Shown here in pieces: positions 54,469-63,404 of a stretch of 64,000 bases of DNA (position 1 is the first letter of the stretch; each line of letters opens with the position of its first letter). Below the pieces are notes generated by a model, which was given only the letters and a program-made list of their open reading frames with translations, made no database searches and was not told the DNA's origin. This stretch comes from Puffinus mauretanicus (taxonomy: Eukaryota > Chordata > Aves > Procellariiformes > Procellariidae), in assembly GCA_023333565.1 (NCBI GenBank), contig JAJKFH010004053.1:1612001-1676000 (forward strand), written 5' to 3'. Made by a program: the position numbers and the translations under genes.

Positions 54469-56461
54469 GAAAGAATGTGCATAGAACTCCAACTATCTGC
54501 TTGCAGGATTAGCTTTTGCAACAAAGTACTTGAACTTACAATCAACTGAGAATCAGCACAGATTTTGATGGGAGATGAATCCGAAGCAAACAGAATAGCA
54601 ATCCACAGCTTATCAGCCTTCACAAGAAGACATGATTTTTTTTTCTTGCAGATGGAGGTTGTAAGCACAGCACTATGTGCCTGGACAGGCTTATCTGATT
54701 AGCAAAGCCTAAGAATTTACCGTGAAATCTCTGCATCAGTCTGATGAGATGAGAGGCGCTGTGTAGAAGTATGCCATCCCAGGGGCAGCTCCTGGAGAAG
54801 CTGTGACTTTTCTCTTACTTCTTCTTAGAAGGGCAATGATTACTATTGCCTGTGGGTTCAGTTTACTGCTGTTGTTGTAGCCTTTTTCTGCTTCACAGCT
54901 GTTTGTTTTGGGTATATTCTGAAAGAATATATACCCTTCTGAAAGAAGGGCTGATGTTCAGTGTTAAACACAGGAGCAAGATCCAGGTGGGACAGGGATA
55001 GAGGAAAGCTCTTCTATTACTCATTCCCATACCCAGCCAAGCCTAAGGTGCCATTTTATTGTTTTAATCCCTCATTTCACTGAGCAAAGCAACAAAGACT
55101 CCTTAGCAGGCAAACACCCTGCAAAGTAATGGGTAGGAAGAAATAATTTCCATGTTTGCAGAAGCCAAAATGAACAATGGTAATGTGAATCGTGGCTCTT
55201 GAGACACCATCTCCCCGCTGTCTCTTCTTAAGGTAGTGTTACTGCAAGTAACAAATGCTGCTTTCGAGAGGTATAGGGACCTCAGTTTCCTGAGATCTGA
55301 GGAAACCAGAGCCTCAAATGCTGTTAAAGCCTTTGAAAATCCCCCTCCAAAATTTTGAGATTTACAGATGACCAGCATACTCCTATGTGAAAGCTGCCTG
55401 GGGATGGTATTTGAGGAGCTGTCAGGGTGTGTACAAACCAACAGAGATGCCTAAAGAACAGATTACATAAAGCAAAACCTTCAGCAGTGATACAGCCTTA
55501 CAGGATTCCTGCCCGTGCACCGTGCCACCCTCCCAGTTTTGCCCATCAGTGAGATTTTTAGAGTCAGATAGGCTTCACAAATAAAAGAAAACTACTTTGC
55601 CCGTCCGCTGTCTGGCCCATTTTGCAGCATCATTGCACAAGCAGTCGTGCTGGTACAGCTGAAGGGGTAACGTGGGAGTGAAAGATTGCTGTTGCTGCCA
55701 GAAATGACTTCTCTTAGAGGCAACTGCCCTAAAATAGGCAGGTAGGCTGTCAGCCCTCTGACTGGCAGTGTGAAGTCAGTCTCTCTCCACTGACTGTAAA
55801 GGGAGCCTTAGTTTAGGCTTAGACTGAACTCAGACCAGGTATACATCTTAGTTATAGTCTGGCCCATCTCTGTAAAGCAGGGCAAGCTGCTTTAGCCAGA
55901 GGCATATTCTTGGTTTGCTTCCTCCTCTAATAAATAAGCTTAATGTGCCTCTGTGCGTGTCCTCCGCATCCCTCGGTCACTCTTAGGGCACCACAAGCCT
56001 TTGCTGTAAATCTGTTTAGGAAGCAAGGAAAGTAAAGCAAAGCAAAGCAAAACCCTTCCATCAAAAGGTTGCTTCTCTGTCAGTTATGGGATTTAAGGCG
56101 TAGTTATCTCCCCAAAAGCTTCAATATCAGGTAAATACCCTACTTCACTGAACAGCTCTGTAACTCTCATCCCTCCTTGAGCACCTTCCCTGCATAGGCT
56201 GTTAAATTGGCTCTCAACAAGAAGCTTTTTTACTGGTGGAACAGGTGCTAACTACAGCTGGAGATTTTGTACACCCGGGGTCAGAGTGGATCCACAGATC
56301 ACTTCGTAACACTGCTGTGGTCCAAAAATTCCATGTGCCAGAAATTTTTTTTCTTGTATGACTAACAATGTCATATATAGCATTGGGAATTAACAGCTAC
56401 ACTGATTGGACCCAAAAGTTTGTGATTTTGCTCAAAAACACATCTGTGGTTAAATTTTAAC

Positions 56462-56480
56462 TTTATACCATTGGTATAAA
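56462..56480. repeat. 19-nt near-perfect palindrome
   Basis: TTTATACCATTGGTATAAA reads as a 9-bp inverted repeat around a single central T. No role is evident. It is probably chance or a small hairpin. Confidence 0.8.
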
Positions 56481-57053
56481 TCTCCTCATGGTGATGGAGA
56501 GGTGGTATAAAGTTCCTGCCTGTGTTCCTGGGGACCACCTGTTTGCATGATGAAGCAGTAAAGAAAATGCATTCCAAGTGCTGCATCTGCTTTCCTTAAA
56601 TCTTATCTGTACATGTTCTGATTCAGGGCACTAACATTTAAACAAAATAAACACATAATTTTGACATGAGTTCACATATGCATGCACATACAGACTAACA
56701 GGTAAAACAAAACAAATGGTGGAGCGCAGCAAGTGGAGTTACAACTGCTCAGAGATTTGCTCTGGCAAATCTGAGCATCCAGCCTCCATAAAATACTGGA
56801 TAAACTCCATCTGCATTTTGCAGGCCGAATGTTGTCTTACCAGAAATGCTTTATAGATTAACAAGAATGATGAATATTCACTAATCACATCAGAAATGGG
56901 CACACCATAGATAAACTATCTCACTAGATTAAGGTACTTATGGTACAAGCTATATGTGCAGACACTTAGTAGTTATCATGCATAGAAATTCTAAGTAGCT
57001 GGGTGTTAGCTCTGCTAAAATACATTCTAATTAGCTGGTTAATTATTTTTAAG

Positions 57054-57145
57054 GTTGATGGTGCTGAAGAATCCACCAAATCAGGTGAAAATAAAGCAAC
57101 CAGTAAGTTCCAGTCCATAGGAGTTCAAGTAGAGGAGGAGAAGTG
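57054..57145 (+). CDS. DLGAP1: DLGAP1 internal coding exon (second DYNLL-binding motif)
   Basis: This is the next exon of the same gene, 3,233 bp downstream of exon A. Seen: acceptor ATTTTTAAG, then 30 full codons starting VDGAEESTKSGENK and reaching KFQSIGVQVEEEK, then two bases (TG) of a split codon and a consensus GTGAGT donor (phase 2). The first codons VD complete the SIGIQVD motif begun in exon A. The exon also carries a second motif of the same kind, SIGVQVE. In DLGAP proteins these paired motifs recruit dynein light chain DYNLL1/2. The split TG is consistent with the Cys codon that follows EEEK in the mammalian protein as I remember it. At 92 bp the exon is too short to be obvious as an open frame, so the call rests on family match, phase agreement with exon A and the splice sites. 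The next exon was not found before the window end. Confidence 0.9.
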
Positions 57146-57731
57146 GTGAGTAAAAGTTAATACTGTTTTTCTAAAGTAAATAATTGTGCCACAACTAATT
57201 TTTAAGAGCCCTAGTTCCTACATGCATGACCATATAAACCTGCTTCCTGGATGAATTGTTAGATCACCCAGCCGAAAAGCTGAGTCTTATAAATGCTGTC
57301 GCTCTTATTCATCAGAGGGGATTTTTCAGGACCAGTGGGAGAACTGGAAGAAAAGTGAAGGTCAATATACTTTTAATAAGCTCTTTTTCCCCAGAAAATC
57401 TACGTAAAGAGCGGAAGGTGCTGCAGCTGGAGTATTAGTCTCAGGATGGCTGGAGCAGCATAGAGTTGATGGGGAAGTTTCCTGTGTTTTTCAGCAGAAT
57501 AATTTCAGCCACGTGGAGTAGTGCAGTGGCAGAGCCAAACTGATTGCTTTTGCTCAGGTATCTCATCCAGACATCTCTGCATTACAACTGCTCCCTTGCA
57601 AAAAATTGTTGAGATTAAAAATCAAGCCTGTAAAACTTGGTTCTCTCTCCAATCTGCAGTGTAACCTGAATTCATAAACAACTATGCTCCAACAAAAATT
57701 AAAAAAAAGAAATCTAGAATAGTTGATGTCT

Positions 57732-58019
57732 TCAAGGGTTGTGTTTCTTTGGATGGCAAATTGCAGTTACGTTGCAGGGCAGCATAAGTGTGTATGGCAC
57801 TTTCCAGACACATAAAGTCTCTGAATGCTTGACCACATCTGCAAACTCTAATTCCTGCCCAAAGCTGGACTCAGCGGCTGAAGAGAAGCCGCACTCTCCC
57901 CTCGCCTCTGAGCGTGCAGGCCTGCCCATTGCTGCTGCGGCTGCAAGCACCCACCCAAGTCTTTGTTCATTTTTCACAAGCCGTTTGGGCACAGTGTAAC
58001 TTTTGGATCCCGGAGCCAT
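57732..58019 (-). other. Antisense open frame of 95 codons in a GC-rich patch (hypothetical)
   Basis: On the minus strand an ATG in favourable context (AAAATGGC, 58019-58017) opens a 95-codon frame starting MAPGSKSYTVPKRLVKNEQR and ending CHPKKHNP before a stop at 57732. The same frame stays open upstream to about 58214. The patch is GC- and CpG-richer than the flanking intron, which alone makes long open frames likelier. I do not recognise the peptide, and no poly(A) signal or splice structure was identified. It could be part of an antisense transcript or chance. Confidence 0.2.
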
Positions 58020-58573
58020 TTTGTTGATAACTCGCTGTACCGAGCGTAGGAGAAGCCTCGGGGCAGTATCGCTTGTCAGTGAGGGAAGAGTCGCCCTTGC
58101 AATCTGTCCAGAGAAAATCTGGGTGCAGCAAATCTGAGCTGACAAAATTAGGGCCCTCTGCCCTCCTCTGGCCCGCCGACTGCAGTAGCGAGTAGAGGAG
58201 ATGTCCATTTTCACAGGTTTTTTTTACGTCTGCTAAAAATACTCAAAAATAACACGTTATCTACACCATTTTCAATTCAACAAAATCTCCCTGTAAAGTA
58301 GCAGAGTATTTTCCTGTGGTTTTAAAAGACTAAAGTGATTTCAGCAAAAAGAAATGTGATTTTGCAATGACCCTGCTAGGCTGTTACCAAGTTCCTCATT
58401 AACCTGCTAAAACATCTCTTGCTGGCAGACTTTTCTTTATGTGTTAGACCTTAGCCCCATTTACCCACAACTCTTCCAGCACTAGATAAATGAGCACATT
58501 AGAATAGATGCTGAAGGACCATTTCCCTTCAGCCTGAGCACAAAGGAAATAACTACCCCGAAAGCCCAACCCT

Positions 58574-58596
58574 CCCCCCCCCCTCCAAAAAAAAAA
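58574..58596. repeat. C-run / A-run low-complexity junction
   Basis: A run of ten C residues followed by TCC and ten A residues, with AAAG-type repeats shortly downstream (58612-58626). It is simple sequence prone to slippage and sequencing error. Confidence 0.85.
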
Positions 58597-60458
58597 CCCA
58601 ACCCAGAAAAACAAAGAAAGAAAGAAATGGCTGTTTGTAAATACCTTACTTCCAAAGTCCTCTTTCTATTGCAGTTTTTATTGCTCCAGAGAAAAAGGTA
58701 AGATTTGCCTGTGAGGGTCTGCCCTGAGAAAGCAATATTTCTGCATTACCTACTGACAGCTGTGTTTGGGGGTTTCCTTGCTGATGAAGTTGAGGTTGCT
58801 GCTGTTCAGAGCAGGCGGGCAAGCAGCAATCTATCATGGACTTTCAGAAGTGAACTGGCTGATAAAGGACAGCCCCTAATCCTTAGAAAATGAGTGCACT
58901 CAAGACACAAAGGGCTTATCATCACAGTTTGGCACTCATATTCCTTTTTTTTTTAACACAGCAGAGCACAATGTATTGATTATCTGTTACAGGAATAGAA
59001 TTGTAAATACAGTGCATTCTTCCCTGCCCCTGCACCATAACATCTGCAGAGCCTCAGAAAAGCCCTTTTGAGTTGAATCTTTGACAAATGAATGTTTTCA
59101 AAAATCTTCCAGGGTTCAGAAATATTAAATAAATATAAAATAAAAAGAGAAGAATGACACAGCAAAGAGGATAAATACAGTAAATTGATCATGTTTCCGT
59201 GCCAGTCTAAGCTATTAAGTGCACTGTTATAAAACAAGAAAGCTCTTTGCTTAATGCACCAAAAGCCTACCATACAAAATTTGTTTCACTCCTCTTCTTT
59301 GCTTCCTGCTCTTTCCTCCCCCTTTCCCTCACCTCATATGACAGTCATTCTCACACTAAGGAGTCTTACCTCTTCAAGTCCTTTTAAATATTCCTGCTTC
59401 TGTGCTTGGATCAAGTAAGAAAAAGATTTTGCCTCCATTTCTTGATCTAAGTAGCTCAAAAACAGAGCATCTTCAGAGGACAGCTCTATCTCTTCCATCT
59501 TCCATCTCGACTCAGACCTTTCATTAGCCCTTCACTCTCTGTAACCTGGGCTTCCTGCCAAGACAAATGACTCCGAGTCCTCCTCCTCCTCTTGTACTGC
59601 TCAAAGGATAAATGTGCCTACTGCTACCTGACCATATTACAGCTGGATCCATCACCGCTATTCATCTTATCCTCAGTTCTTTGTGCTGCCTGGTCTCAAT
59701 AATCTTTTTTGTACCCATTCCCTACATGCAGCTCTACGATTTCTAGCATTTATATACAGAACCTCTGTCCAGTCCTTCTTGTGCAAAAAAGCTGGTGTGC
59801 TTTTCTTTCAACGGTAACCTCCTGCTGTTACTCTTTTATCTCTCACCTGATCTCCCCCATGATGCTAGCAAAACCCCAACAAAAATATTCTTCCCCTTTC
59901 CTCACATGACCCACCCCTTCCAGGGCAATTTTGAAACGTGTATCTAATGAAGCTGATCAGTGCAATCTCAGGGCACTTCCATTTCTGTCCATTTCTATTT
60001 GTCCTTTGTCTCTACCTGCGACTTCTTCTTGACCTCAAGGGACCACCTTCCGTTCCTCACTTACAGAAGATAAGCGAGTTGTTGGAAGTCAACCAGTTCT
60101 ACTGAACCAGAAAAGAAGAAGCCATATATTGTGTCAGGCCAATTAGCATGCATTCTTACTGAACAAGGGACTCAGTCGCATAGCTCTGTAATCACTTTTA
60201 GTCTCTCTTGCGTTTTACCTTATTGGCCCCAAGATCTCCTCCCGTTACATCCTCACCCCCAAAATTGTGTTGCTCATTGCTCCTAGTCATACCATCAGCT
60301 GGTAATTGTACTTGGTTTGCCATCACAAGAATTTATGAATGCTGAAACAATAGTAGTTTCTGAAGTAAGAACACTGCCGTGGGAGACTAAGACCATAGAC
60401 ATATGGTCCTTCTCCATTTTCTCTGGCTTCTGTGGGGCGAGGGAAGGTGCCCCCACCT

Positions 60459-60515
60459 CTTGGTGTGGTATAAAGTGTGGCTTACCACACCATACCACTT
60501 GGCGTGGTATAAAGT
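60459..60515. repeat. Direct repeat enclosing an inverted copy (CTTGGTGTGGTATAAAGT)
   Basis: CTTGGTGTGGTATAAAGT at 60459-60476 recurs with one substitution (T to C) at 60498-60515, a 39-bp period. Between them CCACACCATACCAC is a near reverse complement of GTGGTATaaaGTGTGG, so the unit can also fold back on itself. Confidence 0.75.
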
Positions 60516-60547
60516 AAAATGATTTGAAATGGTGGTGGAGTAACCTT

Positions 60548-60578
60548 AAAAAAACAAAACAAAACAAAAAAAAAACAG
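60548..60578. repeat. A-rich (AAAAC)n tract
   Basis: Repeated AAAAC units flanked by A runs. It is low complexity without an identifiable parent element. Confidence 0.8.
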
Positions 60579-60910
60579 CCAAAAACACTCTTCTGTCTCT
60601 TCAAGGGAAAAAAACCCACATCTTTGGCTTTTGTCACTGTATAAAGCCATATTTTTCTCTTTTTTTCATTTAGGTTTTTGGGTTTGGTCACTTACTGTCT
60701 TGAAAAAATATACTCAGGTTTTAGGGTCTTCCCTGCAAAGCAGGCCAATCCTATGCTCAAACTTCTTAACTCTCCGGTCTTTAGAACAGGATCTTCAAAT
60801 CTGCATTTTGACTAAGCTGATCCGGGACTGACATTTCCTTGGCGTTTGTCTGCAGCATTTTCTGGCTATCTGTGTTCTCCACAGTGGAAGCCATTCCATT
60901 GAGAAATTCT

Positions 60911-61076
60911 GAAGCTGGTAGATGCCCCATCCCTGGAAACATTCAAGGTCAGGTTGGATGGGACTCTGAGCCACCTGATCTAGTTGAAGATGTCCCTGCT
61001 CGTTGCAGGGGGCTTGGACTAGATGACCTTTAAAGGTCCCTTCCAACCCAAACCATTCTATGATTCTATGATTCTA
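60911..61076 (+). mobile_element. CR1 LINE 3' end fragment, plus orientation
   Basis: The sequence reads GGTAGATGCCCCATCCCTGG, CATTCAAGGTCAGGTTGGATGG, then GATCTAGTTGAAGATGTCCC, TTGGACTAGATGACC and GGTCCCTTCCAACCC, ending CATTCTATGATTCTATGATTCTA. This is the well-conserved end of a bird CR1. It is 5'-truncated and non-coding. Its tail marks the left edge of the GC-rich block that follows. Confidence 0.96.
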
Positions 61077-61280
61077 ACCTGGCTGCGAGTGACTGAGCTG
61101 GTATTCAGAAGGAGAGAGGCAGTTTCAAAAGCAAGGCTTAATAATGTTCCCCGTTTAAAGCTAGGGGCCCTGACCTGGTCTCGTGTGCTAGGCCTCGACT
61201 AAATGTTGCTCCCTCTTGTTCCAGCTATTCCCCCCAGTGCTGCCCAGAAAGTGTCACAAGGCAAAGGTTAGAACAGGTTT

Positions 61281-61286
61281 ATTTGA
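61281..61286 (-). terminator. Candidate minus-strand polyadenylation signal
   Basis: The complement reads CTCAAATAAACCTGTTC, i.e. an AATAAA hexamer, followed after about 15 bases by T/G-rich CTTTTGCCTTGTGACAC. This arrangement is typical of a real mRNA 3' end or of an LTR R region. It fits the other minus-strand signals of the block. Confidence 0.4.
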
Positions 61287-61599
61287 GGAATGAGAGATCC
61301 CAGGAATGCTTTGATCCTCCATCTTCTGCAAACGCTGCTGGTGAGAGACGTGCCCAGCACAGGGTGTGTATTCGCCGAGGATGGTCTCTGGCGTGACCCC
61401 CTCCCTGCGCTGCTGTGCTACTGGCACACTGGAAGGGGCCGGGCAGATGCCCTGTGAATATCTGGGGGGCAGCAGGGCAGTGCAGGACGGGGAAAAAGAG
61501 CCCAAGCAGCACTTGAAGTTCCACCATGTTTCAAGGGAAAATGATGGATGGAGACAAATTGATTGATTGATTTATGGCGGGGAGACACACGCAGGCCAG

Positions 61600-61749
61600 C
61601 TGCACTAAGGCCTCGGCTTCCCGCCCGCAGCATACCTGACCGCTGCCGAGGAGCTGGGCGCACGCCGATAGAGTCTTGGGTGGGGCCAGACCCCCTCAGC
61701 ACGACGGGCTCCCTTCTTCAAGCATAGCCTGGCATCAGCGTTGCAGTAC
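61600..61749. repeat. Duplicated segment, copy 1
   Basis: The core 61636-61749 aligns without gaps to 62910-63023 over 114 bp, with about 16 differences counted by eye (roughly 86% identity). The outer part 61600-61635 aligns to 62842-62868. Several differences are CpG in this copy and TpG or CpA in the other, so copy 1 looks less decayed. On the minus strand the core encodes residues of the type CLKKGARRAEG..WPHPRLYRR. Confidence 0.85.
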
Positions 61750-61826
61750 CTGGCTAGGTCTGCTGGAATTGGATCGACCTCCATGGGCTCCTCCTGATCT
61801 TCCAGTGGGTTGACCTCCATTGGCTC
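61605..61826 (-). pseudogene. Minus-strand exon-like open frame with PMEVD repeat (unidentified)
   Basis: The minus-strand frame reads EPMEVNPLEDQEEPMEVDP, then PADLARYCNADARLCLKK and WPHPRLYRRAPSSSAAV. The acidic PMEV unit is a 36-bp tandem duplication (61771-61790 and 61807-61826). A donor-like GGTCAG|GTATGC occurs at about 61636 and an acceptor-like CTGCAG near 61839, so an exon of roughly 200 bp is conceivable. I do not recognise the family. The nearby diverged second copy (62842-63023) argues that this belongs to a repeated sequence, and the pseudogene label is tentative. Confidence 0.25.
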
Positions 61827-62841
61827 CGTGCCATCTTCTGCAGTTTTGGGTCGCCAACTAAAGAGTCCCAGATGTCCTCTTTGTTTCGGTCAATTGTGAT
61901 GGCGGCCCAAGCGCACGGCTGACCGTGGGTCCCTTTGGCTGAGGGGCATCTGGCCTGAAAGAGGCCCCGCCTGGGAAGAGCAGGGTGCCTGGGGCTGAGG
62001 GTGCTTTGCCCCTGCCCAGTCCCACCCTGGTAGGACCCACTCTCCACACCTCCCGCTGCCCCACGTGTGCTTGGGGGAAGAACTGCTGCCCTGGTCAACA
62101 GAAGGTGAAGCAGCCACTGGCTCTGACATGGCCAATTTCCTTCCCTGGCTATGGCTGCCTGTGATCAGAGCAAACCCTTACAGCCCTGGTGGCCCTCAGC
62201 CTGCTGGTGGGCTGCCTCAAGCCTGGCATTTGCAGAATTTGCCATAAATTTCTGATCAGACCCCACTGGTTGGCAATAGCGTCTCTCCTCCAGCCACGGC
62301 CCTGGGGGGAGGCTGAGCACTCCAGCACCCTCTGTTCTGCAATGCAAAGGCCAATATATGGTAAAAACAAAAAAAATAGTGATTATGGGATCTCTGTGTG
62401 TAAAGCAGCCACGTGCTGTCCCCACATGGCATTAGACATTTCCTTTCCCTGGAAACCTCCCTGGTTTCCCCACACTCCCTTATATCTTGGACTTCAAGCC
62501 TCACTGATACTCAACAAGGAGTGATGTCCTGCCAGGGAGATGGGGCTGGATGGCTGCCCACCCTCTCGGTCACGGGAACCGTACCACGTGCCGGCAGGAT
62601 GGATAGAGGGGAGCTCAGCCCCGGGGTGGGCCGTGCAGCAGCTCAGCGCTCCTGGGCATGGACAGCCCTTGCTCTGTGTGCATGTGGAGCAGGCACAGAC
62701 TTGCTGCAGCAGTGGCAGGCTGAGCCCTGCGGGTGCCGGTTCCTGGGTCTGTGGGCTCTGCCATTGCCATGCTGGGGGACCGGAGGGGCCACCTCAGGAT
62801 GGCAGGTCTGCAGGGGACAGTGGGGACATGGTGGTGGAGAA

Positions 62842-63023
62842 CTGTGCTAAGTTCCCGCCACAGTATACCTGTTTTCTTTGCCCCCTCTTGGCTGCTTTCT
62901 GTTGTGGGGCTGACCACTGCCAAGGAGCTGGGCCCACACCGATAGAGTCTTGGGTAGGGCCAGAACCTCTCAGCACGATGGGCTGTCTTCTTCAAGCATA
63001 GCCCAGGATCAGTGTTGCAATAC
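62842..63023. repeat. Duplicated segment, copy 2, with a 41-bp insertion
   Basis: This is the partner of 61600-61749. Relative to copy 1 it has 41 extra bases (62869-62909) placed exactly where the donor-like GTATGC begins in copy 1, and it keeps the corresponding GTATAC on the far side. Loss of CpGs (for example CCGCTGCCGAGG against CCACTGCCAAGG) marks it as the more decayed copy. Confidence 0.8.
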
Positions 63024-63404
63024 TATCACAATGAGCGGCGGGAGAGGGAGAAGCTGGGCAGAGCGCGGAAGCAGGGATATTACTTGAAATTCTGACGTTG
63101 TTATTTATTAGTAGTGGACCCAGATCCTGCAGGTGCCGAGACAGCCACCGAAGAGGCACACTCGTCCCGCTCCTGCCTCGTCCTGTTCCACTCCCATGTC
63201 CCAAGGGCATCGCGGGTCCGCAGTGGGATGTCCCCGGGGAGGCGAGTCCATCGGGGGCTGCTGCCTTTCCCTCGGGGATCCCAGGGGAGACAGGGAGGAG
63301 GTTTCAGGTGCCATGAGTGACAAGCATAGCTTGTGGCTTCTGGGCAATGGATGATGAGCTGCTGTGGGGAATGGGGTTGTTTTCTTGATTTGCATCCATT
63401 TGTT

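Larger units (their letters stand above)
53821..57053 (+). other. DLGAP1: DLGAP1 intron between the two exons
   Basis: This phase 0 intron runs from a GTATGG donor to a TTTTTAAG acceptor. It holds unique AT-rich sequence with no interspersed repeat I recognise. Minor features are a C8 run at 54461-54468, adjacent hairpins at 54911-54950, a short AAAGC repeat near 56033-56052 and a 19-nt palindrome at 56462-56480. No further DLGAP coding segment was recognised. Confidence 0.85.
61080..63380. other. GC-rich block with internal duplication, identity unknown
   Basis: Between two plus-oriented CR1 pieces lies about 2.3 kb of sequence much richer in G+C and CpG than the rest of the window. It has overlapping open frames on both strands. 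The minus strand carries gene-like signals: AATAAA (complement of 61281-61286), a donor-like CAG|GTATGC near 61636, an acceptor-like CTGCAG near 61839, and a frame encoding a repeated PMEVD/PMEVN motif. Part of the block is duplicated 1.24 kb away within it. I do not recognise a known gene or retroelement. Candidates are an LTR-type element fragment or a broken copy of a multi-copy gene. Confidence 0.5.

Noticed and set aside
53447..57145. Assignment to DLGAP2 instead of DLGAP1
   Set aside because: The family is the same, but the ESLDSMKALTAAIEAANAQIHG stretch and the spacing between the two GxQV motifs fit DLGAP1 as I remember the paralogues. A protein search would settle it.
62165..62850. 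Many overlapping open frames on both strands at 62-63 kb
   Set aside because: They overlap in several frames and shadow each other, as expected from GC-rich sequence. None has a recognised domain.
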